The position numbers were made by a program, and so were the translations under genes. From Streptomyces sp. 846.5 (GTDB lineage Bacteria; Actinomycetota; Actinomycetes; Streptomycetales; Streptomycetaceae), in the NCBI RefSeq assembly GCF_004365705.1, contig NZ_SOBN01000001.1, positions 1,690,555 to 1,754,554 of the forward strand: a stretch of 64,000 nt of DNA. The letters run 5' to 3'. Below are positions 26,669 through 34,734 of this stretch, piece by piece. A model generated the notes under the pieces. That model worked only from the letters and a program-made list of their open reading frames with translations. It made no database searches and was not told the origin of the DNA. The first letter of the stretch is position 1, and the number at the start of each line of letters is the position of its first letter.

Positions 26669-26908
26669 GTGAACCACCAGCGCAGCGCCTTCGTCGCCGC
26701 CGCCGCTCTCGGTCTGCTCGCTGCCGGCGCGGGTGTCGCCTCCGCCTCCAGCACGGCGGCGGGCGCGGCTGTCGGCTCCCCCGGTGTCATCTCCGGCAAC
26801 CTCGTCCAGGTCCCGGTGCACGTCCCGGTGAACGTCTGCGGTGACAGCGTCAACGTCATCGGCGTGCTGAACCCGGCCTTCGGCAACGAGTGCTCCAACT
26901 GGGGCTGA
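26669..26908 (+). CDS. short chaplin (hydrophobic aerial-surface protein)
   Basis: A 79-residue secreted protein with a Sec signal (cleavage near residue 26, ASA|SST) and one chaplin domain: VQVPVHVPVNVCGDSVNVIG and LNPAFGNECSN, with the two conserved cysteines at 57 and 75. Short chaplins assemble into amyloid-like films on aerial hyphae and spores, so this gene marks a streptomycete-type sporulating host. GTG at 26669 has GAAAGG eight bases upstream. I see no clear BldN-type promoter. Confidence 0.92.
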   Translation: MNHQRSAFVAAAALGLLAAGAGVASASSTAAGAAVGSPGVISGNLVQVPVHVPVNVCGDSVNVIGVLNPAFGNECSNWG

Positions 26909-26929
26909 TCGCTCCAGCACCCGCGTGCA

Positions 26930-26974
26930 ACGTGTGAACCCCCGGCACCCTTCCGGTACCGGGGGTTCACACGT
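26930..26974 (+). terminator. strong terminator after chaplin gene
   Basis: Two perfect 16-base arms, ACGTGTGAACCCCCGG (26930-26945) and its complement (26959-26974), around a 13-base loop, with TGCA on both sides. It sits 22 bases after the chaplin stop and could also stop transcription from the convergent amylase gene. No T-run. Confidence 0.8.
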
Positions 26975-27031
26975 GCAGGTGACAGGCGGGCGCCGAAGGT
27001 ACCGCCATGCGGCCCACCGACGGACCCGGAA

Positions 27032-29593
27032 CTACTTCCAGGTGTCCGAGAGCGTGACCGTTCCCGAACTGCCGGTGGTGTAGCTGCGGTTCGTGCCGGA
27101 CTCCCAGGTCACGTTCCCCGAGGCGTCCTTGACGATGTACTTGTACTCGAAGTAGGTGTTCGGGGTGATGCTGATGGTCTTCGACCAGACCGGGTAGCTG
27201 CTGGAGGACAGCAGGATCGCGCCGTTGGGGTCCCAGTAGCCGAGCCCGGCGATGCTGCCGACCACGTACACGTTCTGGCCGGTCACCGTGGACTTGGTCT
27301 CGTCGAAGACGACACCGACGGAGCTGATGGCGTTGGCCCCCCAGGTGTTGCTGAGGGTGGCCGCCGCCGTGCCCGTGGTCGCGGTGTGGTTGTCACCTGA
27401 CTCCCAGGTGACGGTGCCGTCCGGGTCCTTCTTGATGAACTTGTACGAGAAGGTGGTGTTGGACGGCAGGCTCACCGTCGCCGACCAGGTCGGGTAGGAG
27501 GCGGAGGAGAGGGCCACCGCGTTGGCGGTGTTCCAGCTGCCGAGCGCGGGGATCGAGCCGACCAGGTAGACGTTCTGGCCGTACCAGGTGGTGGCGGTGT
27601 CGTTGAAGGTCTCCGCCACGGTGGTGCTGGAGCCGTTGAAGGTGTCGGTGAGGGTCGCGCTGGAGCCTGAACCGGTGGTGGCGCTGTGGTTGGAGCCCGG
27701 CTCCCAGGTGACGTTGCCCGCGGAGTCCTTGGCGATGTACTTGTACTGGATCGCGGTGGACTTCGGCAGGGTGACCGTGACCGTCCAGGTCGATCCCGAC
27801 TGGGTCATCGGCAGCGCACTGGCCGGGGCCCAACTGCCCAGGTCACTGGTGGAGCCGACGAGGTACAGCGGGGCGCTGGTGGGAGCGCCGCTGACGGTGA
27901 AGGTCTCGCTCACGGTCGAGCTGCTGGTGCTGGTCGCGGTGGCGGTGGTGGTCGCCGTGGCCGTCGCCGTGGCCGTAGCGCTGGCGCTGGCCGAGGCAGA
28001 GGCGGAAGCCGATGCGCTGGCACTCGCCGAAGCGCTCGCCGTGCTGGTGCCGCTGCTGATGCCGTACAGCGCCACCGAGTCGTCCGCCGCGATGGACACC
28101 GTCGCGTTGCCGGAGCTGTTCACGGTCACCGTCGGGCCGGAGCAGGCGCCGGTCGAGACGGTGTAGTTGCCGTGGATCACGTCGCAGTAGGTGCCCGCGG
28201 CCAGGCCGGTGGCGAAGGTCTTGGTCTGGGTGCTGCTCTCGTTGTTGATCGCGATCCAGGCCTTGGATCCGCGGGAGAAGGCGATCAGGTTGGAACCGTC
28301 GTCGTACCAGTTGGCGACGGCCGCCGTGCCGGCCGCGTTGTGCCAGCCGACCATGTTGGCGACGCCGGTGACCCGGTCGGTGCAGTTCCAGGTGGTGGCG
28401 CAGTTGGTGTCGGTGACGTAGCCGTTGGAGTCGGCGGGCGGGGAGTCGTCCGAGGAGCTCCAGTTGAAGCCCGAGTACACCTGCGGGGTGCCGTAGCCCC
28501 AGGCGAGCATGAACTCGGTGGCCAGGTTGTAGGTGGCGCCGTTCTTGTAGGTCAGGGTGGACCCTGCCCGCTCGGTGTCATGGTTGGTGACCATGACCTC
28601 TTCCTTGGCGCTGGGCTCAAGGCCCCAACTGCTGCCGAAGGTCTTGAGGTTGGCGATGCTGCCGGTGAACTGGCTCTTGATGTCGTAGGCGTAGTCGAAG
28701 CCGATGATGCTGCCGTTGGTCTCGAACGCCGAGGGGGCCAGGCTGCCGCTGCCGCCGGGGTAGACCTCCTGGATGACGTACGCGGTGTTGCCCCAGGTGG
28801 TTGTGTTCAGCCGGGATTCGATGTTCGCCAGGTCGGCCTGGGCGATGTGCTTGGCCGCGTCCACCCGGAAGCCGTCGACGCCATAGCTGATCAGCTTGTT
28901 CATATAGCCCGCGATCTTGCTGCGGGTGTCGTCGGTCTCGGTGTAGAGGTCCTCCAGGGAGAGCAGCTGGCACTCCTGGACCTGGGTGACGCTGCTCCAG
29001 TCGCTGATCACATTGGTGGAGACCGGGCAGTTGGTCGGGTAGGTGTGGAAGTTGGCCGAGGTGTAGGGGACCTGGCTGTAGCTGGAGGAGGACTCGCTGA
29101 ACGTGTCCCCGCCGTAGGAGTCGGTGCTGGTCTGGTTGGAGCCGGCCATGTGGTTGATGACCGTGTCCACGATCACCTTGACGCCCGCGTTGTGACAGGT
29201 GGTCACCATCGCCTCGAACTGCGCCTCGGTGCCCATGCGGCTGCCCAGGTCGTAGCCGACCGGCTGGTAGATCTCCCACCAGGGGTGGGTCCCCGCCAGC
29301 CGGATCGAGTCCTCGGGCGGGGCGACCTGGACGGCCCCGTAGCCCTTGGGGCCAAGGATGTTGGTGCACTCGGCGGCGACTGACGTCCAGTTCCACATGA
29401 ACAGGTTGGCGATCACGTCACCGCCGTTGCTGCTGCTGGCATGCGCGGCTCCGCCCAGCGCCAGTGGCAGCAGGCCGCCGGCGAGCATGGTGCCCGCGAG
29501 CAGCAACCCACCGGAGCGGGAGCGGAGTCGACGGTTGCGGCGTGAGCCGCCGGGGGGTGGGGCCGTGGACGTGGATCTGCGCAATGACTGCAT
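27032..29593 (-). CDS. secreted GH13 alpha-amylase with three CBM20-type starch-binding domains
   Basis: An 853-residue secreted starch hydrolase. A long Arg-rich signal is cleaved near residue 52 (GGAAHA|SSS). The GH13 barrel spans about 58-430 with DTVINH (143-148), GFRVDAAKH with nucleophile Asp245, acid Glu276 in IQEVYPG, and NHD with Asp339. An all-beta C domain runs to about 513, then a Ser-Ala/Thr-Ala repeat linker (about 516-556). Three consecutive CBM20-like domains follow (about 558-657, 660-757, 760-853), each with YLVGS/YVVGS, LGSW or LGYW, and a YKYI/YKFI strand. One CBM20 is usual, so three is unusual. ATG at 29593 has GGGAG eight bases upstream. Confidence 0.93.
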   Translation of the reverse strand: MQSLRRSTSTAPPPGGSRRNRRLRSRSGGLLLAGTMLAGGLLPLALGGAAHASSSNGGDVIANLFMWNWTSVAAECTNILGPKGYGAVQVAPPEDSIRLAGTHPWWEIYQPVGYDLGSRMGTEAQFEAMVTTCHNAGVKVIVDTVINHMAGSNQTSTDSYGGDTFSESSSSYSQVPYTSANFHTYPTNCPVSTNVISDWSSVTQVQECQLLSLEDLYTETDDTRSKIAGYMNKLISYGVDGFRVDAAKHIAQADLANIESRLNTTTWGNTAYVIQEVYPGGSGSLAPSAFETNGSIIGFDYAYDIKSQFTGSIANLKTFGSSWGLEPSAKEEVMVTNHDTERAGSTLTYKNGATYNLATEFMLAWGYGTPQVYSGFNWSSSDDSPPADSNGYVTDTNCATTWNCTDRVTGVANMVGWHNAAGTAAVANWYDDGSNLIAFSRGSKAWIAINNESSTQTKTFATGLAAGTYCDVIHGNYTVSTGACSGPTVTVNSSGNATVSIAADDSVALYGISSGTSTASASASASASASASASASASATATATATATTTATATSTSSSTVSETFTVSGAPTSAPLYLVGSTSDLGSWAPASALPMTQSGSTWTVTVTLPKSTAIQYKYIAKDSAGNVTWEPGSNHSATTGSGSSATLTDTFNGSSTTVAETFNDTATTWYGQNVYLVGSIPALGSWNTANAVALSSASYPTWSATVSLPSNTTFSYKFIKKDPDGTVTWESGDNHTATTGTAAATLSNTWGANAISSVGVVFDETKSTVTGQNVYVVGSIAGLGYWDPNGAILLSSSSYPVWSKTISITPNTYFEYKYIVKDASGNVTWESGTNRSYTTGSSGTVTLSDTWK

Positions 29594-29772
29594 CGTGACA
29601 GCTCCCAGGGGGGTGGATGGGAAGGTCGTCATGCGGGCCCGCACGAATTGCGCGACGGCGTCCGCAACCCACAGCGAAGGCCGTCTGACGAACCGTCCAA
29701 CCCCAGTGACCACCGGGGACTTGACGGCTGCGCGAGATGACGATCCCGCCGCCGACGGGCGGCGGTCAAGGC

Positions 29773-29822
29773 TTGCGTGCAAACAATTTCAGCATCTTTC
29801 GAAAATTTCATGCACGCTTGCA
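29773..29822. promoter_or_regulatory. candidate MalR/CcpA-like operators of the amylase gene
   Basis: An AT-rich patch in the amylase promoter region. It holds TTGCGTGCAA (29773-29782), the palindrome TTTCGAAA (29797-29804) and TGCACGCTTGCA (29811-29822). The CTTGC/GCAAG half-sites resemble the repeats bound by LacI-type maltose regulators before Streptomyces amylase genes. No maltose regulator gene is nearby. Confidence 0.45.
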
Positions 29823-29834
29823 GCCGCTCGACCG

Positions 29835-30590
29835 TCACCTGAACGTGGATTCGATCCATCGGGCATCGGTGAGATAGCGGCGGTCGTGCCCCTCTGCGAC
29901 ATGCTGGGAGAAAGCGGGATGGCCTGCCGCGGCGTGCTCGTGCATCCAGGCGACCAGCGCCCGGAGCCGCTCGGCGGCGACAGCAGGCAGCGCGGCCCGC
30001 TCCGCCTCCGACAGCCCATAGGCGTCGGCGAACAGTCCCAGCCGGCGCCGGGCTTCCGGCAGCGGCAGCGTGTGCTCCACTTCGTCCGGCGCGTACAGCG
30101 GGACGAATCGGTACGCGGTGTAGGCCACGTCCCAGAGCCGAGGCCCGGGGTGGGCGGTGTCGAAGTCAATGAAGGCGATCGGGAGTCGATCGCGGAACAC
30201 CGTGTTGTACGTGGCCGCGTCCCCATGGCAGATCACCTCCGCCGGCTCCCGAGGCGGGAGTTGCCACACATCGCCCGGCTCGCGCACAAAGCCGGCCGTG
30301 GCGTCATGCAACCCACGCAACAGTCGAGCTGCAGCGATCAGCGAGGCATCGCTTCGAACCTCCGGCGCACCGAAGTCATGGCCGACCTCACCCGGCAGAA
30401 ACTCAACGAGTTCCTCGGCACCGTCCGCGCTGAGTCCGTACGGCCTCGGAGCTCCCGAGAATCCGACATCCGCCACATGCGCGAGCAGCCGCTGCACCGT
30501 CCCGCTCCAGGACCCGGCCGGCCGGCGGACCACCGCCCCCTCCCGAACGACCCGATTCACACCGCCGACGAGTACCTCTCGATCTTCCAC
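29835..30590 (-). CDS. aminoglycoside phosphotransferase-family kinase
   Basis: A 251-residue protein of the APH/choline-kinase fold. Catalytic motifs are ICHGDAATYN (catalytic Asp and Asn) and AFIDFDTAHPG (metal-binding Asp), followed by LWDVAYTAYRFV. Such small APH enzymes phosphorylate many small molecules, so antibiotic resistance is not implied. GTG at 30590 is supported by TACCCT ending six bases upstream (leaderless pattern). Confidence 0.78.
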   Translation of the reverse strand: MEDREVLVGGVNRVVREGAVVRRPAGSWSGTVQRLLAHVADVGFSGAPRPYGLSADGAEELVEFLPGEVGHDFGAPEVRSDASLIAAARLLRGLHDATAGFVREPGDVWQLPPREPAEVICHGDAATYNTVFRDRLPIAFIDFDTAHPGPRLWDVAYTAYRFVPLYAPDEVEHTLPLPEARRRLGLFADAYGLSEAERAALPAVAAERLRALVAWMHEHAAAGHPAFSQHVAEGHDRRYLTDARWIESTFR

Positions 30591-30861
30591 CGGAGCAGGG
30601 TAACGACCGCGCGCGCGGGGGGCGGGGCGGCGCCGTGGATTGGCGGAAACTGTAGGTGGCTTACACGGCGGGATCGTTGCCGCCCGCCCCCGTCCGTGGC
30701 TTGTTACTGTCACTCGGCATCGGTGGCGCCATGTAAGCCACCACAGCTGCCGCAAACCAGCAACGACGGCAGCACCCTCTCACGCACCCCCCGAGCCGCC
30801 AGCCGGGTGTACTCCGCCGTGGGGTCCGGGGAACCGGTCCGGGCCGGGAGAGAATCGAGCT

Positions 30862-32562
30862 ATGCCCCTCGCTCCCGTGCTGCCCGCAGACCCCCAGGTG
30901 CCGTCCGACGGCGGTGTCGCGGGGCTTCGGCGGGCACCGGCCTCGCTGGTGCTGGCGCTGGTCGAGGCGCTGGTCGGCGGGGTGCTGCTGCTGGTCACCT
31001 ACTGGGCGCTGGCCTCGGCCGGCTACGCCGGGCTGCTGCGCTCGTGGCAGCTCCTGCTGCTCGGGGGCCTGGCGCTGCTGCTGCTCCTGGCGCGGCACCG
31101 CTTCCCACAGGCCGCGATGATGGCGCTGGCCGCGCTGCTGGGTGTGATGCCGTCGTTGTCGATGCTCTGCGCGGCGGTCAGCTACAGCACGGCCCGGCGG
31201 GTCGGGTCCCCGCGCCGGCGGGATCTGGTGCTGCTGGCCTCGGCTGTGCTGCCGGTGCTGGCCAGCCTGTTGCGGCTGGTGCTCTGGCAGGGCGGCCGCT
31301 GGCAGTACGCGGTGGAGCTGGGTGCGGTGCTGGCCGCCGTGGGCGTGGTCATCCCCGGCCTGGTCGGCTCCGCCGCCGGGCAGCAGGACCGGCTGGTGCG
31401 CGCGCTGCGCGAGCGCACCGCGGCGGCCGAGCGGGCCAAGCAGCTGGTGGAGAGCGAGTCACGGACCGAGGAACGCTCCCGGATCGCCGCCGAGATGCAC
31501 GATCTGGTCGGCCATCGGCTGAGCCTGATCGCCCTGCACGCGGGCGGCCTGGAGATGGCCCTGGCCAAACAGGCCCCGGACCTCGTCGGCGAGGCCGCCC
31601 AGGTACGCCTGGCCGGGCGGGACGCGATGGACGAGCTGCGCCAGGCCCTGGGCGTGCTGGGCCCGCTGGGCCGGGACACCGGCACCGACGCGCTCACCGA
31701 CGCCACCGGCACCAGGGCGGACCTGCTGGCGCTGGTCGAGGAGTCGCGTGCGGCCGGGGTCAGAGTCGCGTTCTCCTGGGAGGGCGACGATCTGACGACC
31801 TCTCAGCCCAGGGTGCGCCGTGCGGTGAACCGGGTGGTCCGGGAAGGGCTGACCAATGTGCACCGCTATGCCTCCGGCGCGGCGGTGACGGTGACGATTC
31901 GTCATGAACCGGGCCGGGTGTGGGCCGAGGTGCGCAACGGTGCGCCGCCGCATCCGCCGGCCGCGACCACCGGGCTGGGCACCGGCCGTGGGCTCGCCGG
32001 GCTGCGCGAGCGAGTGGCGCTGCTGGGCGGCGAACTGACGGTCGGTCCGCAACCGGGCGGCGGGTTCCTGGTCCGCGCGGTCCTGCCGACGGATCCGGAT
32101 GCCGACCCCGGCCGCGGGGGTGAAGGCGAGGGAACGGTCCCGGCCTGGGAGCCGCCGCTCTCCCCCGAGGCGGTCGAGCGGCCCAGCACCGACGAGGTGG
32201 TGCGCAGCCGGCTGGCCGGCGCCGTCGCGGCGGTGCTGGGCCTCGCCGGGCTGGGCGCGGTGCTGCTGGTCGGGCTGAGCCTGCTGCAGCAGGCCCGCCC
32301 GTTCTCGGGTGAGCCGCCGCAGAGCGTGGTGCACCTCGGCATGACGCCGAGTCAGCTGCAGCAGGTCGTCGGCCCGGACAGTCCGGCGGTACGGTCCGCG
32401 GCGTACGATCGCGAACCCGCACGGCCGTCCGGGGCAACCGAGTGCATCTTCCCGGACACTTCCTCCACAAACGGAAATAATCTGCTGATAATCACCCGCT
32501 ACTGTTTCAATGATGGCAAATTGACGAACATTTCCAATTTCGCAACGCCGCTGGCTCCCTGA
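30862..32562 (+). CDS. sensor histidine kinase with extra membrane anchor and extracytoplasmic C-terminal domain
   Basis: A 566-residue NarL-partner kinase. Membrane segments fill about residues 25-170. The HisKA_3 box with phospho-acceptor His213 (AAEMHDLVGHRL) and an ATPase domain (VNRVVREGLTNVHRYA, GTGRGLAGLRER) follow. Unusually the chain continues through a further membrane helix (about 452-476, AVAAVLGLAGLGAVLLVG) into an outside domain of about 90 residues with HLGMTPSQLQQVVG, reminiscent of BamE/SmpA domains, and two Cys (about 528, 548). It probably signals envelope or ligand state to the next gene. ATG at 30862 has GGGAG 11 bases upstream. Confidence 0.85.
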   Translation: MPLAPVLPADPQVPSDGGVAGLRRAPASLVLALVEALVGGVLLLVTYWALASAGYAGLLRSWQLLLLGGLALLLLLARHRFPQAAMMALAALLGVMPSLSMLCAAVSYSTARRVGSPRRRDLVLLASAVLPVLASLLRLVLWQGGRWQYAVELGAVLAAVGVVIPGLVGSAAGQQDRLVRALRERTAAAERAKQLVESESRTEERSRIAAEMHDLVGHRLSLIALHAGGLEMALAKQAPDLVGEAAQVRLAGRDAMDELRQALGVLGPLGRDTGTDALTDATGTRADLLALVEESRAAGVRVAFSWEGDDLTTSQPRVRRAVNRVVREGLTNVHRYASGAAVTVTIRHEPGRVWAEVRNGAPPHPPAATTGLGTGRGLAGLRERVALLGGELTVGPQPGGGFLVRAVLPTDPDADPGRGGEGEGTVPAWEPPLSPEAVERPSTDEVVRSRLAGAVAAVLGLAGLGAVLLVGLSLLQQARPFSGEPPQSVVHLGMTPSQLQQVVGPDSPAVRSAAYDREPARPSGATECIFPDTSSTNGNNLLIITRYCFNDGKLTNISNFATPLAP

Positions 32563-32590
32563 GCCCGAGCGGCCCTGCCCGGGAGCCCGC

Positions 32591-33292
32591 ATGACCGAGA
32601 GCAGCGCCACCGCCCCGATCCGCGTCCTGCTGGCCGACGACGAGGAGACCGTCCGCGCCGGGGTGCGGCTGATCCTGCGTCATGCCGAGGACATCGAGGT
32701 CGTCGCCGAGGCGTCGAACGGGGCCGAGGCGGTGGAGCTGGCCGCGCGCACACCGGTGGACGTGGCCCTGGTGGACATCCGGATGCCGGTGCTCGACGGT
32801 CTGGCCGCCATCGAGAAGTTGCTCGCGCTGAACCCCCACCCGGCGGTGGTGATGCTGACCACCTTCGGCGACGAGGCCAATGTCATCCGGGCCCTGCAGG
32901 CCGGGGCCGGCGGCTTCCTGCTCAAGGACGACGGCCCGCAGGAGCTGATCAGCGCCGTACGAGCGGCCGCGGAGGGCGACGCGGTTCTGTCCCCGGGGGT
33001 GACCGGCATGGTGGTGCGCCGCATGCTGGACGGCAGCCTGCACGCACCCCAGGGCGCGGCAGAGCAAGAGGCCGACGCGACGCCGGAGCAGCTGGTGGCC
33101 GCGCTCTCCGAGCAGGAACGCCGGGTGCTGTCCATGCTGGGCCAGGGCATGCCCAATCTGGAGCTCAGCCTGCGGCTGGGCCTCGGCCCCGACTCGGTGA
33201 AGACCCTGGTCAGCGAGGTCCTGGCGAAGACCGGCACGGAGAGCCGGGTCCAGGCGGCCCTGCTGGCGGCCAGGGTCGGGCTGGCGGACTGA
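32591..33292 (+). CDS. NarL/FixJ-family response regulator
   Basis: A 233-residue regulator. The receiver domain has phospho-acceptor Asp62 (ALVDIRMPVLDG), acidic pocket LLADDEE, and Lys112 (FLLKDD). A LuxR-type helix-turn-helix is near 170-215 (LSEQERRVLSMLGQGMPN, DSVKTLVSEVL). The usual GxxNxEIA helix is divergent here (GMPNLELSLRLG). It starts 28 bases after the kinase gene and is its cognate partner. The target is unknown; neither flanking gene is an obvious one. Confidence 0.9.
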   Translation: MTESSATAPIRVLLADDEETVRAGVRLILRHAEDIEVVAEASNGAEAVELAARTPVDVALVDIRMPVLDGLAAIEKLLALNPHPAVVMLTTFGDEANVIRALQAGAGGFLLKDDGPQELISAVRAAAEGDAVLSPGVTGMVVRRMLDGSLHAPQGAAEQEADATPEQLVAALSEQERRVLSMLGQGMPNLELSLRLGLGPDSVKTLVSEVLAKTGTESRVQAALLAARVGLAD

Positions 33293-33330
33293 GGGCTGGG
33301 CACTTACAGCCGGCCCGCTACGATCCGGCT

Positions 33331-34230
33331 GTGCTGAAGATCGGTCTCATCGGTATGGGCCGGATGGGGACCCCCATCTGCGCCAATCTCGTCGCCGCCG
33401 GGTATCAGGTGGCCGTCCACGACGCCCGGCCCGACCGCGCAGCAGCCGCGCGGGACTGCGGCGCCGTCTGGTGCCGCTCCGGTCGCGAGGCGGCGGACGG
33501 CTCGGATGTGCTGATCACCGTTCTCCCCGGTCCCGCCGAGGTCACGGCCGCACTGGACGACGCCGTCCTGGACGCGCTCGCGTCCACGCCCGGCGCCACC
33601 TGGATCGACATGAGCAGCAACTCCCCCGCCGCAGCCGCTCCGGTCCGCGAGCGCGCGTCGGCCCGGGGCGTCGGCGTGCTCGAAGCCCCGATCGGCGGCG
33701 CCCCCGAGGACGCACGGGCCGGCACGCTGCGGCTGTTCGTCGGCGGAGACGCCGATCTGCTCGCCCGGCACCGCCCGCTGCTGGAGGTGGTCGCCGACCC
33801 GCACCGGATCACCCACCTCGGCGGCCCCGGCACCGGATACACCGTCAAGCTGCTGGTCAACCTCCTGTGGTTCGGCCAGGCCGCCGCCACCGCGGAGGCC
33901 CTGCTGCTCGGCCGCAGCGCCGGGGTCGACCTGGCCGCGCTGTACGACACCCTCGCGGAGTCCGCCGCGAGCAGCGAGTTCATCCGCCGCGACCTGCCCT
34001 CGCTCTTCGCCGGCGACTATCTCGCCTCGTTCGGCCTGGACCACATCCACGAGCAGCTCGCCATCGTCACCGCGCTGGCCCGCGATCTCGGCACCCCGCA
34101 CACCATCACCGAGTCCGTCCGCCGCCTGCACCAGGCCGCGCTGGAGCGCTACGGCCCGGCCGACGGCGAGCTGCTGGCGGTGGCCCTGCTGGAGGAGCAG
34201 GCCGGGATCCAGCTGCGTACCGAGCCATAA
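33331..34230 (+). CDS. 6-phosphogluconate/3-hydroxyisobutyrate dehydrogenase-family oxidoreductase
   Basis: NAD(P)-binding protein of 299 residues. The N-terminal Rossmann domain has IGLIGMGRMGTPI, the substrate loop is DMSSNSPA, the family GG motif is APIGGAPEDARAGTL, and the catalytic Lys lies in TGYTVKLLVNLLWFGQ. Substrates range over beta-hydroxyacids and imines in the wider family and cannot be assigned. GTG at 33331 follows TACGAT by six bases, so the message is probably leaderless. Confidence 0.85.
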   Translation: MLKIGLIGMGRMGTPICANLVAAGYQVAVHDARPDRAAAARDCGAVWCRSGREAADGSDVLITVLPGPAEVTAALDDAVLDALASTPGATWIDMSSNSPAAAAPVRERASARGVGVLEAPIGGAPEDARAGTLRLFVGGDADLLARHRPLLEVVADPHRITHLGGPGTGYTVKLLVNLLWFGQAAATAEALLLGRSAGVDLAALYDTLAESAASSEFIRRDLPSLFAGDYLASFGLDHIHEQLAIVTALARDLGTPHTITESVRRLHQAALERYGPADGELLAVALLEEQAGIQLRTEP

Positions 34231-34231
34231 C

Positions 34232-34408
34232 CAGGGCTTCTGGTATCCGGAGCAGCCGCTGCCGACCCTGCTCAGCGGTGACCTCGCGCTCACCTCGACC
34301 CCGCCGAAGGACGGCACCGGCGCCCGGGCCCAGGTGGCACGTCGTCAGGCCGACGGCAGTTGGCTGCGGGTGCTGGACCAGCCGGAGTTCAAGCCGCCGG
34401 CGAACTGA
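34232..34408 (+). pseudogene. 3' remnant of a SnoaL/NTF2-like gene
   Basis: Immediately after the dehydrogenase stop, a plus-strand frame with no start codon encodes about 58 residues ending in a proper stop. It includes SGDLALTSTPPKDGTGARA, VARRQADGSWLRVLDQPEF and KPPAN. This is the C-terminal strand pattern of SnoaL-like/DUF4440 ketosteroid-isomerase-fold proteins. The upstream two thirds are missing, replaced by the end of the dehydrogenase gene, so this is a deletion relic. Confidence 0.65.
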
Positions 34409-34422
34409 GCCACACCCCGGTC

Positions 34423-34734
34423 TCAGCCGAGCAGCAACCGCACCAGTGCGGTGGCGACCACAGCCACCAGCACCACTACCAGGAACGGCGCCCGCCGCCA
34501 CAGCGCGATCCCGGCGGCGGCGAGGCCGAGGGCGCGCGCGTCCAGGGCCAGGCCGTGGGCGCCGTGGCCGAAGGTCTGCAGCGCGGTGAGCGCGGCCAGC
34601 AGGGCGACCGGGGCCAGGGCCGCGAAGCGGCGGACGGCGGGGCGGTCCAGCAGGCCGGCCGGGACGGAGAGGCCGATGAGCTTGAGCAGGTAGCAACCCG
34701 CGCCGGTGACCAGCACGGCGGTCCAGACGTTCAC
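34423..34734 (-). CDS. azlD: AzlD-family branched-chain amino-acid export subunit
   Basis: Small membrane protein of 103 residues with three or four hydrophobic segments (WTAVLVTGAGCYLLKLIGL, ALAPVALLAALTALQTF, PFLVVVLVAVVATALVRLLLG). The AzlD family forms a two-component exporter with AzlC. GTG at 34734 overlaps the azlC stop by GTGA. Confidence 0.85.
   Translation of the reverse strand: MNVWTAVLVTGAGCYLLKLIGLSVPAGLLDRPAVRRFAALAPVALLAALTALQTFGHGAHGLALDARALGLAAAGIALWRRAPFLVVVLVAVVATALVRLLLG

Noticed and set aside
27935-28045. Repetitive DNA that looks like a short tandem repeat array
   Set aside because: It simply encodes the Ser-Ala/Thr-Ala linker of the amylase; no spacers or palindromes as in CRISPR.
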